Below are positions 42,723 to 50,645 of a stretch of 64,000 bases of DNA, piece after piece. The position numbers and the translations under genes were made by a program. Source of the stretch: an uncultured Mucilaginibacter sp. (GTDB lineage Bacteria > Bacteroidota > Bacteroidia > Sphingobacteriales > Sphingobacteriaceae); assembly GCA_903891475.1 (NCBI GenBank), contig CAITEP010000043.1, forward strand, positions 18,589 to 82,588. Direction: 5' to 3'. Numbering within the stretch: position 1 is the stretch's first letter; each line of letters opens with the position of its first letter. The notes beneath the pieces are model-generated. The model did not search any database. It saw only the letters and a list, made by a program, of their open reading frames with translations, and was not told the origin of the DNA.

Positions 42723-43700
42723 TTATCTACTCATATTATCCAAAATAAAACCCATCGGTACGGTATAGGTAGCATTTGTAACATGCCCAAATTTAGTACC
42801 AGGTATCCAATCAGGAGAATTTTTAATTAGCCTGATTGCTTCCTCATCTAAACTTTTACCTGCAGATTGAATTATAGTAATATTGGTGATTTTCCCGAGT
42901 TTGGTTACAATAAATTTAAGAATTACCTTTCCTTGTATATTTTTCTCTCTTGCCTCGGCTGGATAAACTATTTTTCTACTTAAATACCTAAAGAACTCTC
43001 CCATGCCACCGTTAAATAAAGGAATGGTTTCTCTTGATTTTTGGTAGGCTATAGATATTCCATTATCATCCACCCCAGTACCCGACAATAGTTCGCCATC
43101 TTTATATATTTCAGTAAAATGAATACCTAATTTTTTATCGGTTCCTTTCCATACACTATCCTTTAAAACATTTTTTATCCTTCCTTCTTCATAAACATAT
43201 CTAAAATCCTCGTCATATATTTTTATGTAACCACTACCATTAATGGTTAATACATTGCCTAGGGTATCATAGCATTCATTTATTTGATTGGGTAATAATT
43301 TTGCACGTAAACTGATTGACGTGTCAGGAAATTCATTTACCATGTAGAGCTTTCCGTTTGGATAATATTTATATTCTAAACCGATAAGCCGTCCCCCCAA
43401 ATAACTGCTAATACTCTTTTTATGCCCATTTTCAAAATAAGTTAAAACTTTACCTTCATAACTAGGAAAGTCAATTTGAGATGATTTACCCACCAATTTA
43501 GGTTTTTTATTTTTATAAAACTCTAAAACATTGTAAAGTTTTGAGCCAGAATCAGGCTCGCTTACTATTCGGATAAAATCGGCACTATCAATGTTATCAA
43601 CATGTTCCCCGTTATTTTTTAAAAAGTAATCGTTATGTTTTTGAGCGAAACAAAATGAGCTAATTACTAAAAAGCTGATTGATAAAAAAAATTTAGGCAT
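42723..43700 (-). CDS. TonB-like energy transducer with antitoxin-type repeats
   Basis: A 325-residue secreted protein. A signal peptide (residues 1-19, ending CFAQ) is followed by MORN/antitoxin-component-like repeats such as YFENGHKKSISSYLGG and YYPNGKLYMVNEF. The C-terminal TonB domain contains KNIQGKVILKFIVTKLGKI and SLDEEAIRLIKNSPDW. It lacks the N-terminal membrane anchor and proline-rich spacer of true TonB, so it may bind peptidoglycan or a partner instead of driving uptake. Confidence 0.85.
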   Translation of the reverse strand: MPKFFLSISFLVISSFCFAQKHNDYFLKNNGEHVDNIDSADFIRIVSEPDSGSKLYNVLEFYKNKKPKLVGKSSQIDFPSYEGKVLTYFENGHKKSISSYLGGRLIGLEYKYYPNGKLYMVNEFPDTSISLRAKLLPNQINECYDTLGNVLTINGSGYIKIYDEDFRYVYEEGRIKNVLKDSVWKGTDKKLGIHFTEIYKDGELLSGTGVDDNGISIAYQKSRETIPLFNGGMGEFFRYLSRKIVYPAEAREKNIQGKVILKFIVTKLGKITNITIIQSAGKSLDEEAIRLIKNSPDWIPGTKFGHVTNATYTVPMGFILDNMSR

Positions 43701-43763
43701 AAGAATAAGACTTTGTATTATTTTTTTAAAGCTAATAAATCCCTGCTTTATTTCAAAATAACC

Positions 43764-44114
43764 TTATTTAATCAACCTGTTATCAGCATCAGGGAATACC
43801 AATACAGGTTCATGTTGACGGGCTTCTTGGGCATCCATCCACGCGTACGACATGATGATTACAATATCGCCTACTTGGGCAAGCCGGGCGGCGGCTCCGT
43901 TTAAACAAATTACACCGCTACCACGTGCTCCTTTTATTACATAGGTTTCAAACCGGGCACCGTTATTATTATTTACAATCTGTACCTTCTCGTTCGGGAT
44001 TAAGTTGGCAGCTTCTATCAAATCTTCGTCAATGGTAATGCTGCCTACATAGTTTAACTGGGCCTCGGTAACCTTGGCTCTATGTATTTTTGATTTTAAT
44101 ACCTCAATCATCAT
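43764..44114 (-). CDS. panD: Aspartate 1-decarboxylase proenzyme
   Basis: Makes beta-alanine from aspartate for pantothenate and CoA. The 116-residue proenzyme self-cleaves at Gly24-Ser25 (YVGSITID) to form the pyruvoyl group. [27 protein letters not shown] and [10 protein letters not shown] are conserved. Length is normal. It stands alone, divergent from greA across 385 bp, and no other pan gene is near. Confidence 0.95.
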   Translation of the reverse strand: MMIEVLKSKIHRAKVTEAQLNYVGSITIDEDLIEAANLIPNEKVQIVNNNNGARFETYVIKGARGSGVICLNGAAARLAQVGDIVIIMSYAWMDAQEARQHEPVLVFPDADNRLIK

Positions 44115-44326
44115 GGGGCAAAGTTAGAAATTATTTATGCTTTAGTATTAAGTTCCAAATATCACAATGGCAGTTTTGATATAGATAGGAGCATATTTGT
44201 TGCTTGTATTTGACATTTTGAACATCTTTTTGATTGGAATTATTAAGGATTTAGGTTGATGACCTTTCATTAAACCAATGCGAATGGAGCATGCGAGCAG
44301 GCCCAACAATGGATGCCCCTAAAAAA

Positions 44327-44359
44327 TTTGGATTTTAAAACATAAAACGCTTACCTTTG
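44327..44359 (+). promoter_or_regulatory. greA promoter
   Basis: TTTG (44327-44330), a 21-bp spacer and TACCTTTG (44352-44359) form a consensus Bacteroidota promoter. Transcription should begin near 44365, about 135 nt ahead of greA. The remaining part of the 385-bp gap (44115-44326) shows no gene and only AT-rich sequence. Confidence 0.7.
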
Positions 44360-44368
44360 TTTTTTAAG

Positions 44369-44410
44369 AACAAGACTATGTAGGCGTACCCCATATAGTC
44401 TTGTTTGTTT
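44369..44410 (+). terminator. Terminator-like hairpin in the greA leader
   Basis: AACAAGACTAT (44369-44379) and ATAGTCTTGTT (44395-44405) make a perfect 11-bp stem with a 15-nt loop, followed by TGTTT and further T-rich sequence. It starts a few nt after the predicted transcription start and well before greA. It could release a short RNA and limit greA expression; E. coli greA has a comparable leader that gives the GraL RNAs. The U-run is imperfect. Confidence 0.5.
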
Positions 44411-44499
44411 TATATATTGTAGCGTCCTTCTTAAAAAAGGGAGGGCGGTTTTTTTTGGCAGCAATTGTACATTTTTTTAACATAATAAAATTGTGTTTT

Positions 44500-44973
44500 A
44501 TGGCAGAGGTAACTTATTATACCAAAGAAGGATTAGAAAAATTAAAACAAGATTTGCACAGGTTAAAAACTGTTGAACGTGCAAATATTAGCAAAGCAAT
44601 TGCCGAGGCCCGCGATAAAGGCGACCTATCGGAGAATGCGGAATATGACGCGGCTAAAGAAGCGCAAGGTTTACATGAAGCTAAAATTGCCCAATTACAA
44701 GAAGTAGTGGCCAACGCCCGCTTGTTGGATGAATCAAAACTGGACTTGACCAAGGTTTTGGCTTTATCAAGGGTTAAAATAAAGAATGTTAAAAGTGGTA
44801 TGGTAATGAGTTACCAACTGGTATCAGAAAGCGAGGCCGATTTAAAGGCTGGGAAAATTTCGCTTGCATCGCCCATTGCAAAAGGCTTGCTAGGTAAAAA
44901 AGTAGGCGAAAAAACTGAAATTACGGTACCTGCCGGCAAAATGGAGTTTGAGATTTTGGAAATTACCAGGTAA
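44500..44973 (+). CDS. greA: Transcription elongation factor GreA
   Basis: Rescues backtracked RNA polymerase by stimulating transcript cleavage. From ATG 44500 the protein has 157 residues, the family length. An N-terminal coiled coil carries the acidic tip EARDKGDLSENAEYDAAKEA, and the C-terminal FKBP-like domain includes SPIAKGLLGKKVGE. Upstream in-frame codons to 44401 are not part of the gene because they cover the leader hairpin. An intrinsic terminator follows at 45026. Confidence 0.96.
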   Translation: MAEVTYYTKEGLEKLKQDLHRLKTVERANISKAIAEARDKGDLSENAEYDAAKEAQGLHEAKIAQLQEVVANARLLDESKLDLTKVLALSRVKIKNVKSGMVMSYQLVSESEADLKAGKISLASPIAKGLLGKKVGEKTEITVPAGKMEFEILEITR

Positions 44974-45025
44974 TTAATCAGCTCATCCTTTTAAAGATAG
45001 GTATTATTTCTAAAATAATTTTACT

Positions 45026-45050
45026 GGGGGGATTGATTTCCCCCTTTTTT
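45026..45050 (+). terminator. Intrinsic terminator downstream of greA
   Basis: GGGGG (45026-45030) pairs with CCCCC (45040-45044), with extra G-T and A-T pairs in the stem, followed at once by TTTTTT. It closes the greA transcript about 50 bp after the stop. Confidence 0.8.
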
Positions 45051-45175
45051 ATTGGCTATTCGTTATCCTTGCCTTAGATAAATTGCCAAATCTATTTTAT
45101 AATTAAAAGGTTTGTCTTTTAATTACTATATAAACACTTTCACAATTATTGCAACTAAAATGCGGAGATTGCATT

Positions 45176-45751
45176 ATGGTTGTTAATATGACAATTGAAG
45201 AGGAAATTACCATTGTTGAACAGTGCCGAACCAACCCACAAGCATTTGGGCAATTTTTTGATTTTTGGTATTCCCCTATTTTCGGTTATATCTTTAGGCG
45301 AACTGCCGATTACGACCTATCCAAAGACATAGCCGCAGAGACTTTTTTAAAAGCATATTTAACCATTAACCGTTTTCAGCATCGAGGCCATAGCATATCG
45401 GCTTGGTTTTACCGCATTGCTACTAATGAGTTGGGGCAATATTATAGGAAGCAAAAATATAAGCCTCAATCCTTACAACAATTACTAGAAAACCCACACA
45501 TAGAAAACCTGCTACACCAACAAAATGATGATGAACGCGAATTACTTGAAAAAGAACTCAATGATTATGAGGCTTATAATCAAATAAGGGCTAGTTTATT
45601 AAAACTCGACCTAAAATACCAGGAGGTAATTGCGCTTAAATATTTCGAGCAAAAAACAAGTAAAGAAATAGCTTTGATTTTAAACAAAAACGAGGGAACC
45701 ATAAAGTCGCTTATTTCGCGAGGCTTGGAAAAACTGAGGAATTTATTATAA
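45176..45751 (+). CDS. ECF-type RNA polymerase sigma factor
   Basis: A 191-residue sigma factor with regions 2 and 4. Region 2 includes FGQFFDFWYSPIFGYIFRR and DLSKDIAAETFLKAYL; region 4 includes YQEVIALKYFEQKTSKEIA and NEGTIKSLISRGLEKLR. I chose ATG 45176; a TTG at 45149 would add nine residues. Two small membrane-protein genes follow within 40 bp and 5 bp, and could form an anti-sigma control unit, though neither has a recognisable anti-sigma domain. Confidence 0.9.
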   Translation: MVVNMTIEEEITIVEQCRTNPQAFGQFFDFWYSPIFGYIFRRTADYDLSKDIAAETFLKAYLTINRFQHRGHSISAWFYRIATNELGQYYRKQKYKPQSLQQLLENPHIENLLHQQNDDERELLEKELNDYEAYNQIRASLLKLDLKYQEVIALKYFEQKTSKEIALILNKNEGTIKSLISRGLEKLRNLL

Positions 45752-45788
45752 AAACGCAACCAATTTAATCTTTTACATTATAAGGGTA

Positions 45789-46283
45789 ATGAATATGAAC
45801 CATGAAAACGAAATCATTAACAAAATGGAAACTTTAAGAGTCCCTGTAATAAAGCCAGAACATGGCTTACCCGTAAAAATGGCCATTATGAATGCAACAC
45901 GTTCGGCAGTGTTAGGCGTATGGTTGGTGGCTGTGCCCTGCTATTTTTTACTATGCGTGTTTATGTATTACTACTTCCACGGCTCGGTAGGTTGGTTTGG
46001 CTCCATGTTTAAGCTGATGGAAGGTTTAGAAAAAACTCCTTATATTGATATTATCGGCCCTATTCTGCTTTTTGTATTGCCTCTTATATCCATCCTTATT
46101 AACAGTTTGGCAATTTTACACGTAGCAGTAATTAAGATAAGTAGCAATATATTCAGCATAAAAGAAATTAACATTACCATAAAAGTTAAGTTTTGGAATA
46201 TATTCCTCATTCTGCTAAGTCTACTAATTGTATTTGTGTTCATTAATTATGTATTCACACAAAACATTACAATAAAAAATTAA
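45789..46283 (+). CDS. Membrane protein following a sigma factor, possible anti-sigma factor
   Basis: A 164-residue protein. A soluble N-terminal stretch of about 35 residues (HENEIINKMETLRVPVIKPE) precedes three or four membrane segments. The layout fits membrane anti-sigma proteins, whose short cytosolic head holds the sigma factor, but there is no zinc HxxxCxxC motif. It lies 37 bp after the sigma gene and 4 bp before another membrane gene. Not assigned to a family. Confidence 0.6.
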   Translation: MNMNHENEIINKMETLRVPVIKPEHGLPVKMAIMNATRSAVLGVWLVAVPCYFLLCVFMYYYFHGSVGWFGSMFKLMEGLEKTPYIDIIGPILLFVLPLISILINSLAILHVAVIKISSNIFSIKEINITIKVKFWNIFLILLSLLIVFVFINYVFTQNITIKN

Positions 46284-46287
46284 GCTT

Positions 46288-46527
46288 ATGAAATTAAACT
46301 GGTTTATCCGAAAAGGTATTTTTTACATCCCAACATCCATTATCGGTTGGGTAATATTTGGAATATGCATTTTATCCCTTATTTATATTTTTATGCGGAT
46401 TGATAGTCAATCGCATTCTGTAAGCGATACCCTCATTAACTTTATATTTAATGCCTTGATAATTGGGCTATGCTATACCATGGTTGCTTGGTTTTCGGCA
46501 AAAAAGGAATTGATGGAGGAAGAATAG
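46288..46527 (+). CDS. Small two-segment membrane protein
   Basis: A 79-residue protein with two hydrophobic segments (about residues 10-36 and 48-67), resembling in outline the PLDc_N or DUF-type two-helix proteins but without a recognised signature. It starts 4 bp after the putative anti-sigma gene and is likely the third gene of the operon. It ends with an acidic tail (KKELMEEE). Confidence 0.6.
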   Translation: MKLNWFIRKGIFYIPTSIIGWVIFGICILSLIYIFMRIDSQSHSVSDTLINFIFNALIIGLCYTMVAWFSAKKELMEEE

Positions 46528-46606
46528 TCCTAAAAGTGCGTATAAGGCAGTAAAAAAAGGATATAGATTTTTTTAAATCATACTTTTATAATTAAAAAAT
46601 AATCCC

Positions 46607-46660
46607 TATTATTGCAATCCGATTTTTAGGGGCTAAAAATCGCTTAAAGAGCCAGAAATC
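46607..46660 (+). promoter_or_regulatory. rplS promoter-like box and leader hairpin
   Basis: TATTATTG (46607-46614) is one base from TAnnTTTG. The leader opens with a perfect 9-bp hairpin, GATTTTTAG (46621-46629) with CTAAAAATC (46633-46641), loop GGG. GGCT (46631-46634) can instead pair with AGCC (46650-46653). Structured leaders that let L19 control its own synthesis are known in related bacteria, so this may be one. Confidence 0.5.
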
Positions 46661-47014
46661 ATGGATTTAATAAAATTTGTTGAAGAACAATCTGTAGAAA
46701 AAAGAGAATTTCCGTCTTTTAAATCAGGTGATACAGTGAGTGTTCATTATAAAATACGCGAAGGTAACAAAGAGCGTATTCAAGTATACCAAGGTGTTGT
46801 TATACAACGTAACAGTGTTGGTGTATCTGAAACTTTTACCGTACGTAAAGTATCAAACGGCATAGGTGTTGAGCGTATATTCCCTATCAACTCACCAAAT
46901 ATTGATAAAATTGAGGTGAATAGCCATGGTAAAGTTCGTCGTGCTAAATTGTTTTACTTACGCGAACTTACCGGTAAAGCCGCGCGTATCAAATCAAAAA
47001 GAATTAAGCAATAG
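46661..47014 (+). CDS. rplS: Ribosomal protein L19
   Basis: A large-subunit protein located at the interface with the 30S subunit. The 117-residue sequence contains [39 protein letters not shown] and [18 protein letters not shown], all conserved in L19. It is alone rather than in an rpsP-rimM-trmD-rplS operon. A bidirectional intrinsic terminator follows at 47038. Confidence 0.97.
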   Translation: MDLIKFVEEQSVEKREFPSFKSGDTVSVHYKIREGNKERIQVYQGVVIQRNSVGVSETFTVRKVSNGIGVERIFPINSPNIDKIEVNSHGKVRRAKLFYLRELTGKAARIKSKRIKQ

Positions 47015-47037
47015 TTTTAGCTTATATATGATAATGC

Positions 47038-47070
47038 AAAAAGCCTTCCCAATACGGGTAAGGCTTTTTG
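47038..47070. terminator. Bidirectional intrinsic terminator between rplS and miaE
   Basis: AAAAAGCCTT (47038-47047) pairs with AAGGCTTTTT (47060-47069), with inner CCC/GGG. A-run and T-run flank the stem, so it can stop rplS from the left and miaE from the right. Confidence 0.85.
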
Positions 47071-47088
47071 TTTGTGGCTGCAATTTGC

Positions 47089-47688
47089 CTAGCCGTGTAT
47101 CATTTCGCTTTTGCCATAGTTTTGAATAACTTGAGCCTCATAAGCTAAATACTGTTTCCAACGTTTATCAACATCCAAGCCACCCGCATATTTTTTAGCA
47201 AGACGTAAAAACATGGTATAATGGGTAGCCTCGCTAATCATTAGCTCATGGTAAAAAGCGGCTAATTGCTCGTCATTTATGTTTTCGCATAATACTTTAA
47301 AACGCTCGCAGCTACGTGCCTCTATCATTGCCGAAAATAAAAGTCTATCCACCAATTGCTCTGTTCTGCCGCCACCTATTACAATAAACTTACGTAGTTC
47401 ATTCACATAATTGTCTTTGCGTTCTCTACCTAAAACAAAACCTCTTTCTAAAATAATATCGTGCACGCGTTTAAAATGGTCCATTTCCTCTTGCACCAGT
47501 TTGGCCATTTCCTGCACCAAGTCGGACAGATTGGGGTTTTGTACTATCAAGGTAATGGCATTGCTGGCTGCCTTTTGTTCGCAAAAGGCATGGTCGGTCA
47601 AAATTTCCTCAATATTACTCTCCACCACATTTTTAACCCAAAGTGGGTCGGTAGGTAGTTGCAATTTTAGTATGGTAGTCTCATTCAT
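47089..47688 (-). CDS. miaE: tRNA-(ms2io6A37) hydroxylase
   Basis: A non-haem di-iron hydroxylase that oxidises the isopentenyl group of ms2i6A37 in tRNA using oxygen. The 199-residue protein has family length. Iron-binding motifs are CEQKAASNAITL, EEMDHFKRVH, EARSCERFKVL and EATHYTMFLRLA. It is convergent with rplS. As it needs oxygen, it fits an aerobic lifestyle. Confidence 0.92.
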   Translation of the reverse strand: MNETTILKLQLPTDPLWVKNVVESNIEEILTDHAFCEQKAASNAITLIVQNPNLSDLVQEMAKLVQEEMDHFKRVHDIILERGFVLGRERKDNYVNELRKFIVIGGGRTEQLVDRLLFSAMIEARSCERFKVLCENINDEQLAAFYHELMISEATHYTMFLRLAKKYAGGLDVDKRWKQYLAYEAQVIQNYGKSEMIHG

Positions 47689-47777
47689 GGCAGCAAAGAT
47701 AGCTGATAAATGAATTTGTTTAAACTGTTAACCTCTTAGCCTTATAAGTACTTTTCGGACAATTAACAACCATCCAA

Positions 47778-48350
47778 TTACCTGTATAAATTCTTATTCT
47801 CTATAAAGGTTAAAACAGCATCGGGCACAAAGTATTGTACGTTTTTTTTCTGTGCGAGGGCAGTACGTATAAAGGTAGCCGAAAGCTCCATGAGTGGCGT
47901 CATGGTAATGGTAACCGAAGGATGGGTAGCCAATTCGGTATTTTCATAACCCGGCCTGGGGTATACGAATATTTGGTAATCGCGGAGAATGAGCTTATAA
48001 TTTTTCCATTTGGGTAATGATACTAAATTGTCGGAACCCATTATGATGGCAAACTCATGTTGCGGATATTTTTCTTTTAAATGGGTAAGCGTGTCAATGG
48101 TATAAGATGGCTGAGGGAGTTTTAGTTCCACATCGCAAACAGATATTTTGGTTGAATTATCGGTAGCTAATTTTGCCATCTCCAGCCTATCGTACATATT
48201 AATCATGTCGCCATATTTCTTTAGCGGATTTTGGGGCGATACTACCAACCAAACGGCATCGAGCGTGGTAAAGTTTGCCATATAGTTGGCAATTATTAAA
48301 TGACCAATGTGAACAGGATTGAACGAACCGAATAGTAAACCTATCTTCAT
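47778..48350 (-). CDS. nadD: Nicotinate-nucleotide adenylyltransferase
   Basis: Adenylates nicotinate mononucleotide to make deamido-NAD. The 190-residue protein has GLLFGSFNPVHIGHLIIA (residues 4-21, with the HxGH of nucleotidyltransferases) and the C-terminal ISxTxIR-type motif as LSATFIRTALA. It lies downstream of gmk on the minus strand after 269 bp, so it likely has its own promoter. Confidence 0.95.
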   Translation of the reverse strand: MKIGLLFGSFNPVHIGHLIIANYMANFTTLDAVWLVVSPQNPLKKYGDMINMYDRLEMAKLATDNSTKISVCDVELKLPQPSYTIDTLTHLKEKYPQHEFAIIMGSDNLVSLPKWKNYKLILRDYQIFVYPRPGYENTELATHPSVTITMTPLMELSATFIRTALAQKKNVQYFVPDAVLTFIENKNLYR

Positions 48351-48619
48351 TATAGTTATCAGTTTTTAGCAGGTGGCCCATGGCTTAAGTTTTATTACAA
48401 ACGATTTATAAATCAAAACCGAAATAACTACAGTTAATTCATCAAACCTTACCCGGGAAATTAAAAAAACAATGAACAAATTTTACGCCTTGTAAACCAG
48501 TAAACAAGACTATGATAAACCTTTTTAGAAATATAAGAACTTTTTGTGGATTTATTAGCATAAAACCACTTTTACTGTTTTTAACTATAATATGTTTTAT
48601 TTCAGCAAAAATTTAGCTA

Positions 48620-49192
48620 TTATGACTTTAAAAAATTACTCACCAAAACTTCAGCTTCTTTACAAGCTGTTTCAAGGTCGTAATTTTTTAGGATAATATC
48701 AAATTGGGGGGCATAATTTAATTCTTTTTCGGCTTTAATAAAGCGCTCCTTTAATTTTTCCTCACTATCCGTTCCGCGGCCTTTCAGGCGTTCAATCAAA
48801 ACCTTTAATGATGGTGGTTGAACAAAAATGGCCAGTGCTTGTCCGTCGTATTTGCGTTTCAGGTGCAAGCCGCCTTCTACATCAATATCAAAAATTACCG
48901 TTTTACCATCTTGCCATATGCGTTCAATTTCGGTGCGCAGGGTGCCATAGAAGGTACCTGAATACACTTCCTCAAATTCAACAAACTGCTTTTTGGCTAT
49001 CAGGTGCAAAAATTCTTCCTTGCTGATAAAGTAATAGTCTTTTCCATTCACCTCTTCACCACGCGATTGCCTTGTAGTGGCCGAGATTGAAAATTCCAGC
49101 TCAGGAAATTTCTCCAATAAATGACGCACAATGGTAGTTTTACCGGCTCCAGACGGTGCAGAAAATATAATAAGTTTACCTGATGTAGTCAT
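48620..49192 (-). CDS. gmk: Guanylate kinase
   Basis: Phosphorylates GMP to GDP with ATP. The P-loop IFSAPSGAGKTTIV is near residues 9-22, and EFSISATTRQSRGEEVNGKD binds GMP. I start at ATG 49192 (MTTSGKLIIF), giving 190 residues; another ATG at 49207 would add five residues. It follows yicC across 174 bp that contain degenerate TGGTCA-type repeats. Confidence 0.96.
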   Translation of the reverse strand: MTTSGKLIIFSAPSGAGKTTIVRHLLEKFPELEFSISATTRQSRGEEVNGKDYYFISKEEFLHLIAKKQFVEFEEVYSGTFYGTLRTEIERIWQDGKTVIFDIDVEGGLHLKRKYDGQALAIFVQPPSLKVLIERLKGRGTDSEEKLKERFIKAEKELNYAPQFDIILKNYDLETACKEAEVLVSNFLKS

Positions 49193-49194
49193 TC

Positions 49195-49283
49195 GGTTAG
49201 TGGTCATTTTGGTCAGTGGTGAGTGGTCAATCGTCAGTGGTTTGTTATCAATGGTTATTGGTCATTTTGTCAGTTTTCATTAG
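49195..49283. repeat. Degenerate GTGGTCA/GTGGTGA low-complexity stretch
   Basis: Between gmk and yicC the plus strand repeats variants of AGTGGTCA and CAGTGGTGAGTGGTCA at irregular spacing. The other strand is correspondingly rich in C and A. A similar purine-biased stretch is at 55131-55217. It codes for nothing obvious. Confidence 0.5.
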
Positions 49284-49366
49284 TAAGTGGTTACAATTCT
49301 AATAAATTCAAAAACTTAACAATTAACAATAAAACAATTTAACCATAAAACCAATCAATAAATGCC

Positions 49367-50242
49367 CTACAAAACATTCAACAATTGTTCTTTAATTTTT
49401 TCGAGTTCTTCTTTCATACCCACTACTAGTTTTTGTATGCTGGCATCATTGGCTTTTGAGCCGAGTGTGTTTACTTCGCGGCCTATCTCTTGCGATATGA
49501 ATCCCAGTTTTTTGCCGTTGGCATCGTCATTTTTAAGGGTTTCAATAAAATATTCGCAATGGGTTTTAAGTCGGATTTTTTCTTCCGTGATGTCAAGCTT
49601 ATCAATGTAATATATAAGCTCCTGCTCAAAGCGGTTTTGATCAATCGCTTCCCTTGCTACGGCATCATTTAAAAACTGATTGAGCCTTTCCCTGATAATT
49701 GGAATACGCTTAGGATCTTCTAATTCAACCAGTTCCAGGTTTTTTAGAATGATGGCTATGCGGTATTTTATATCCTGTTCTAACACTTTTCCTTCATCGC
49801 CCCTAAACTGCTGGAAGGCGGCCAGTGCTTGTTGGAAAGCCTTTTCAACTCCTTTCCATTCATCTTCTGATATGGTTTCTTCTTCAAACTTCACCACTTC
49901 GGGCAAACCTAAGGCAAGTTGTAGCAGATTATCGGCAGGTTGGTTTAAATCGGTGCTAATTGCCTTTAGCTGAGTATAATAGTGCTTCAGCAATTCCGTA
50001 TCAATTCCTGCGGCATTTACGGTGGTTTGCGCTTTTTCTACATTAATGGAGAGGTTTACCTTGCCCCTTTCTACCAGCTTATTGATATCGGTACGGAGCT
50101 GAAATTCTTTCTCGGCGAACATTTTTGGCAAGCGTAAATTAAGCTCCAAAAATTTGCTATTGAGTGACTTTATTTCGACGGTGTACTTGGCATTGCCTGC
50201 ATCATAGCTACCAATTCCATAACCTGTCATTGATTTTATCAT
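49367..50242 (-). CDS. YicC family endoribonuclease
   Basis: A 291-residue YicC/YloC protein; characterised members are endoribonucleases. MIKSMTGYG starts the family and fixes the start at ATG 50242, not the upstream TTG. VEIKSLNSKFLELNLRLPK and the C-terminal EIGREVNTLGSKANDA are diagnostic. The -7 box TATCTTTG ends 3 bp before the ATG, so the mRNA may be leaderless. It precedes gmk on the same strand, a conserved pairing. Confidence 0.93.
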   Translation of the reverse strand: MIKSMTGYGIGSYDAGNAKYTVEIKSLNSKFLELNLRLPKMFAEKEFQLRTDINKLVERGKVNLSINVEKAQTTVNAAGIDTELLKHYYTQLKAISTDLNQPADNLLQLALGLPEVVKFEEETISEDEWKGVEKAFQQALAAFQQFRGDEGKVLEQDIKYRIAIILKNLELVELEDPKRIPIIRERLNQFLNDAVAREAIDQNRFEQELIYYIDKLDITEEKIRLKTHCEYFIETLKNDDANGKKLGFISQEIGREVNTLGSKANDASIQKLVVGMKEELEKIKEQLLNVL

Positions 50243-50245
50243 GCG

Positions 50246-50253
50246 CAAAGATA
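50246..50253 (-). promoter_or_regulatory. yicC promoter -7 element
   Basis: TATCTTTG on the minus strand matches TAnnTTTG and is separated from the yicC ATG by only CGC. Transcription would start at or within a few bases of the start codon. Confidence 0.55.
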
Positions 50254-50353
50254 GTTTATTGATACGTAATTTGGTATGGCTTAAGGGGTTGATTTCGGCC
50301 TATTTTGGTATGATTTGCTCAAAAACACTGCTTAATAAGTCAAATTTCAATTT

Positions 50354-50458
50354 CGAAACTATAATTTCGACCTCAAAAAATATAATTGAAACTACTGAAA
50401 TTATAATTTAAATCGCAGAAATTATAATCGAAGCCCGTCAAATTATAATAAAACTATC
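50354..50458 (+). repeat. Five-copy 21-bp repeat with phased TATAAT
   Basis: TATAAT occurs at 50360, 50381, 50402, 50423 and 50444, exactly 21 bp apart, in five imperfect units of form (G)AAAT-TATAAT-(N)9. One frame gives a 7-residue period rich in Glu-Ile-Ile-Ile, with an in-frame TAA after the third unit. The rest of the 397-bp gap (50249-50645) holds no gene. Function unknown. Confidence 0.85.
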
Positions 50459-50645
50459 ATTTTGGCTAAGAAATACCCTCCAAATTCCCATAAATCCACC
50501 AAAAATTGGCGAAACAATGCTATTTTTATTCCGTTTGCTAAACAATAATAAATAGATTTGCGTTTCGGAATTTTAAGGAGCAGGAGACATATGATTTTGC
50601 AATGACACCATTCCTTAAGATTAAATATATTGACAAAATAAATAA

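Noticed and set aside
13932..44269. The 10-mer TTTAGGTTGA appears in three intergenic regions (near 13932, 37400 and 44250).
   Set aside because: A fourth copy lies inside carB, so it is not limited to noncoding DNA, and the surrounding contexts do not match. I see no shared structure.
48512..48616. A 34-codon ORF in the nadD-gmk gap with a hydrophobic stretch.
   Set aside because: Very short in AT-rich DNA, with no lipobox, promoter or similarity to support it.
50310..50410. A 33-codon ORF running into the 21-bp repeats upstream of the DUF4198 gene.
   Set aside because: It is explained by the repeat period being a multiple of three; there is no conserved domain or start context.
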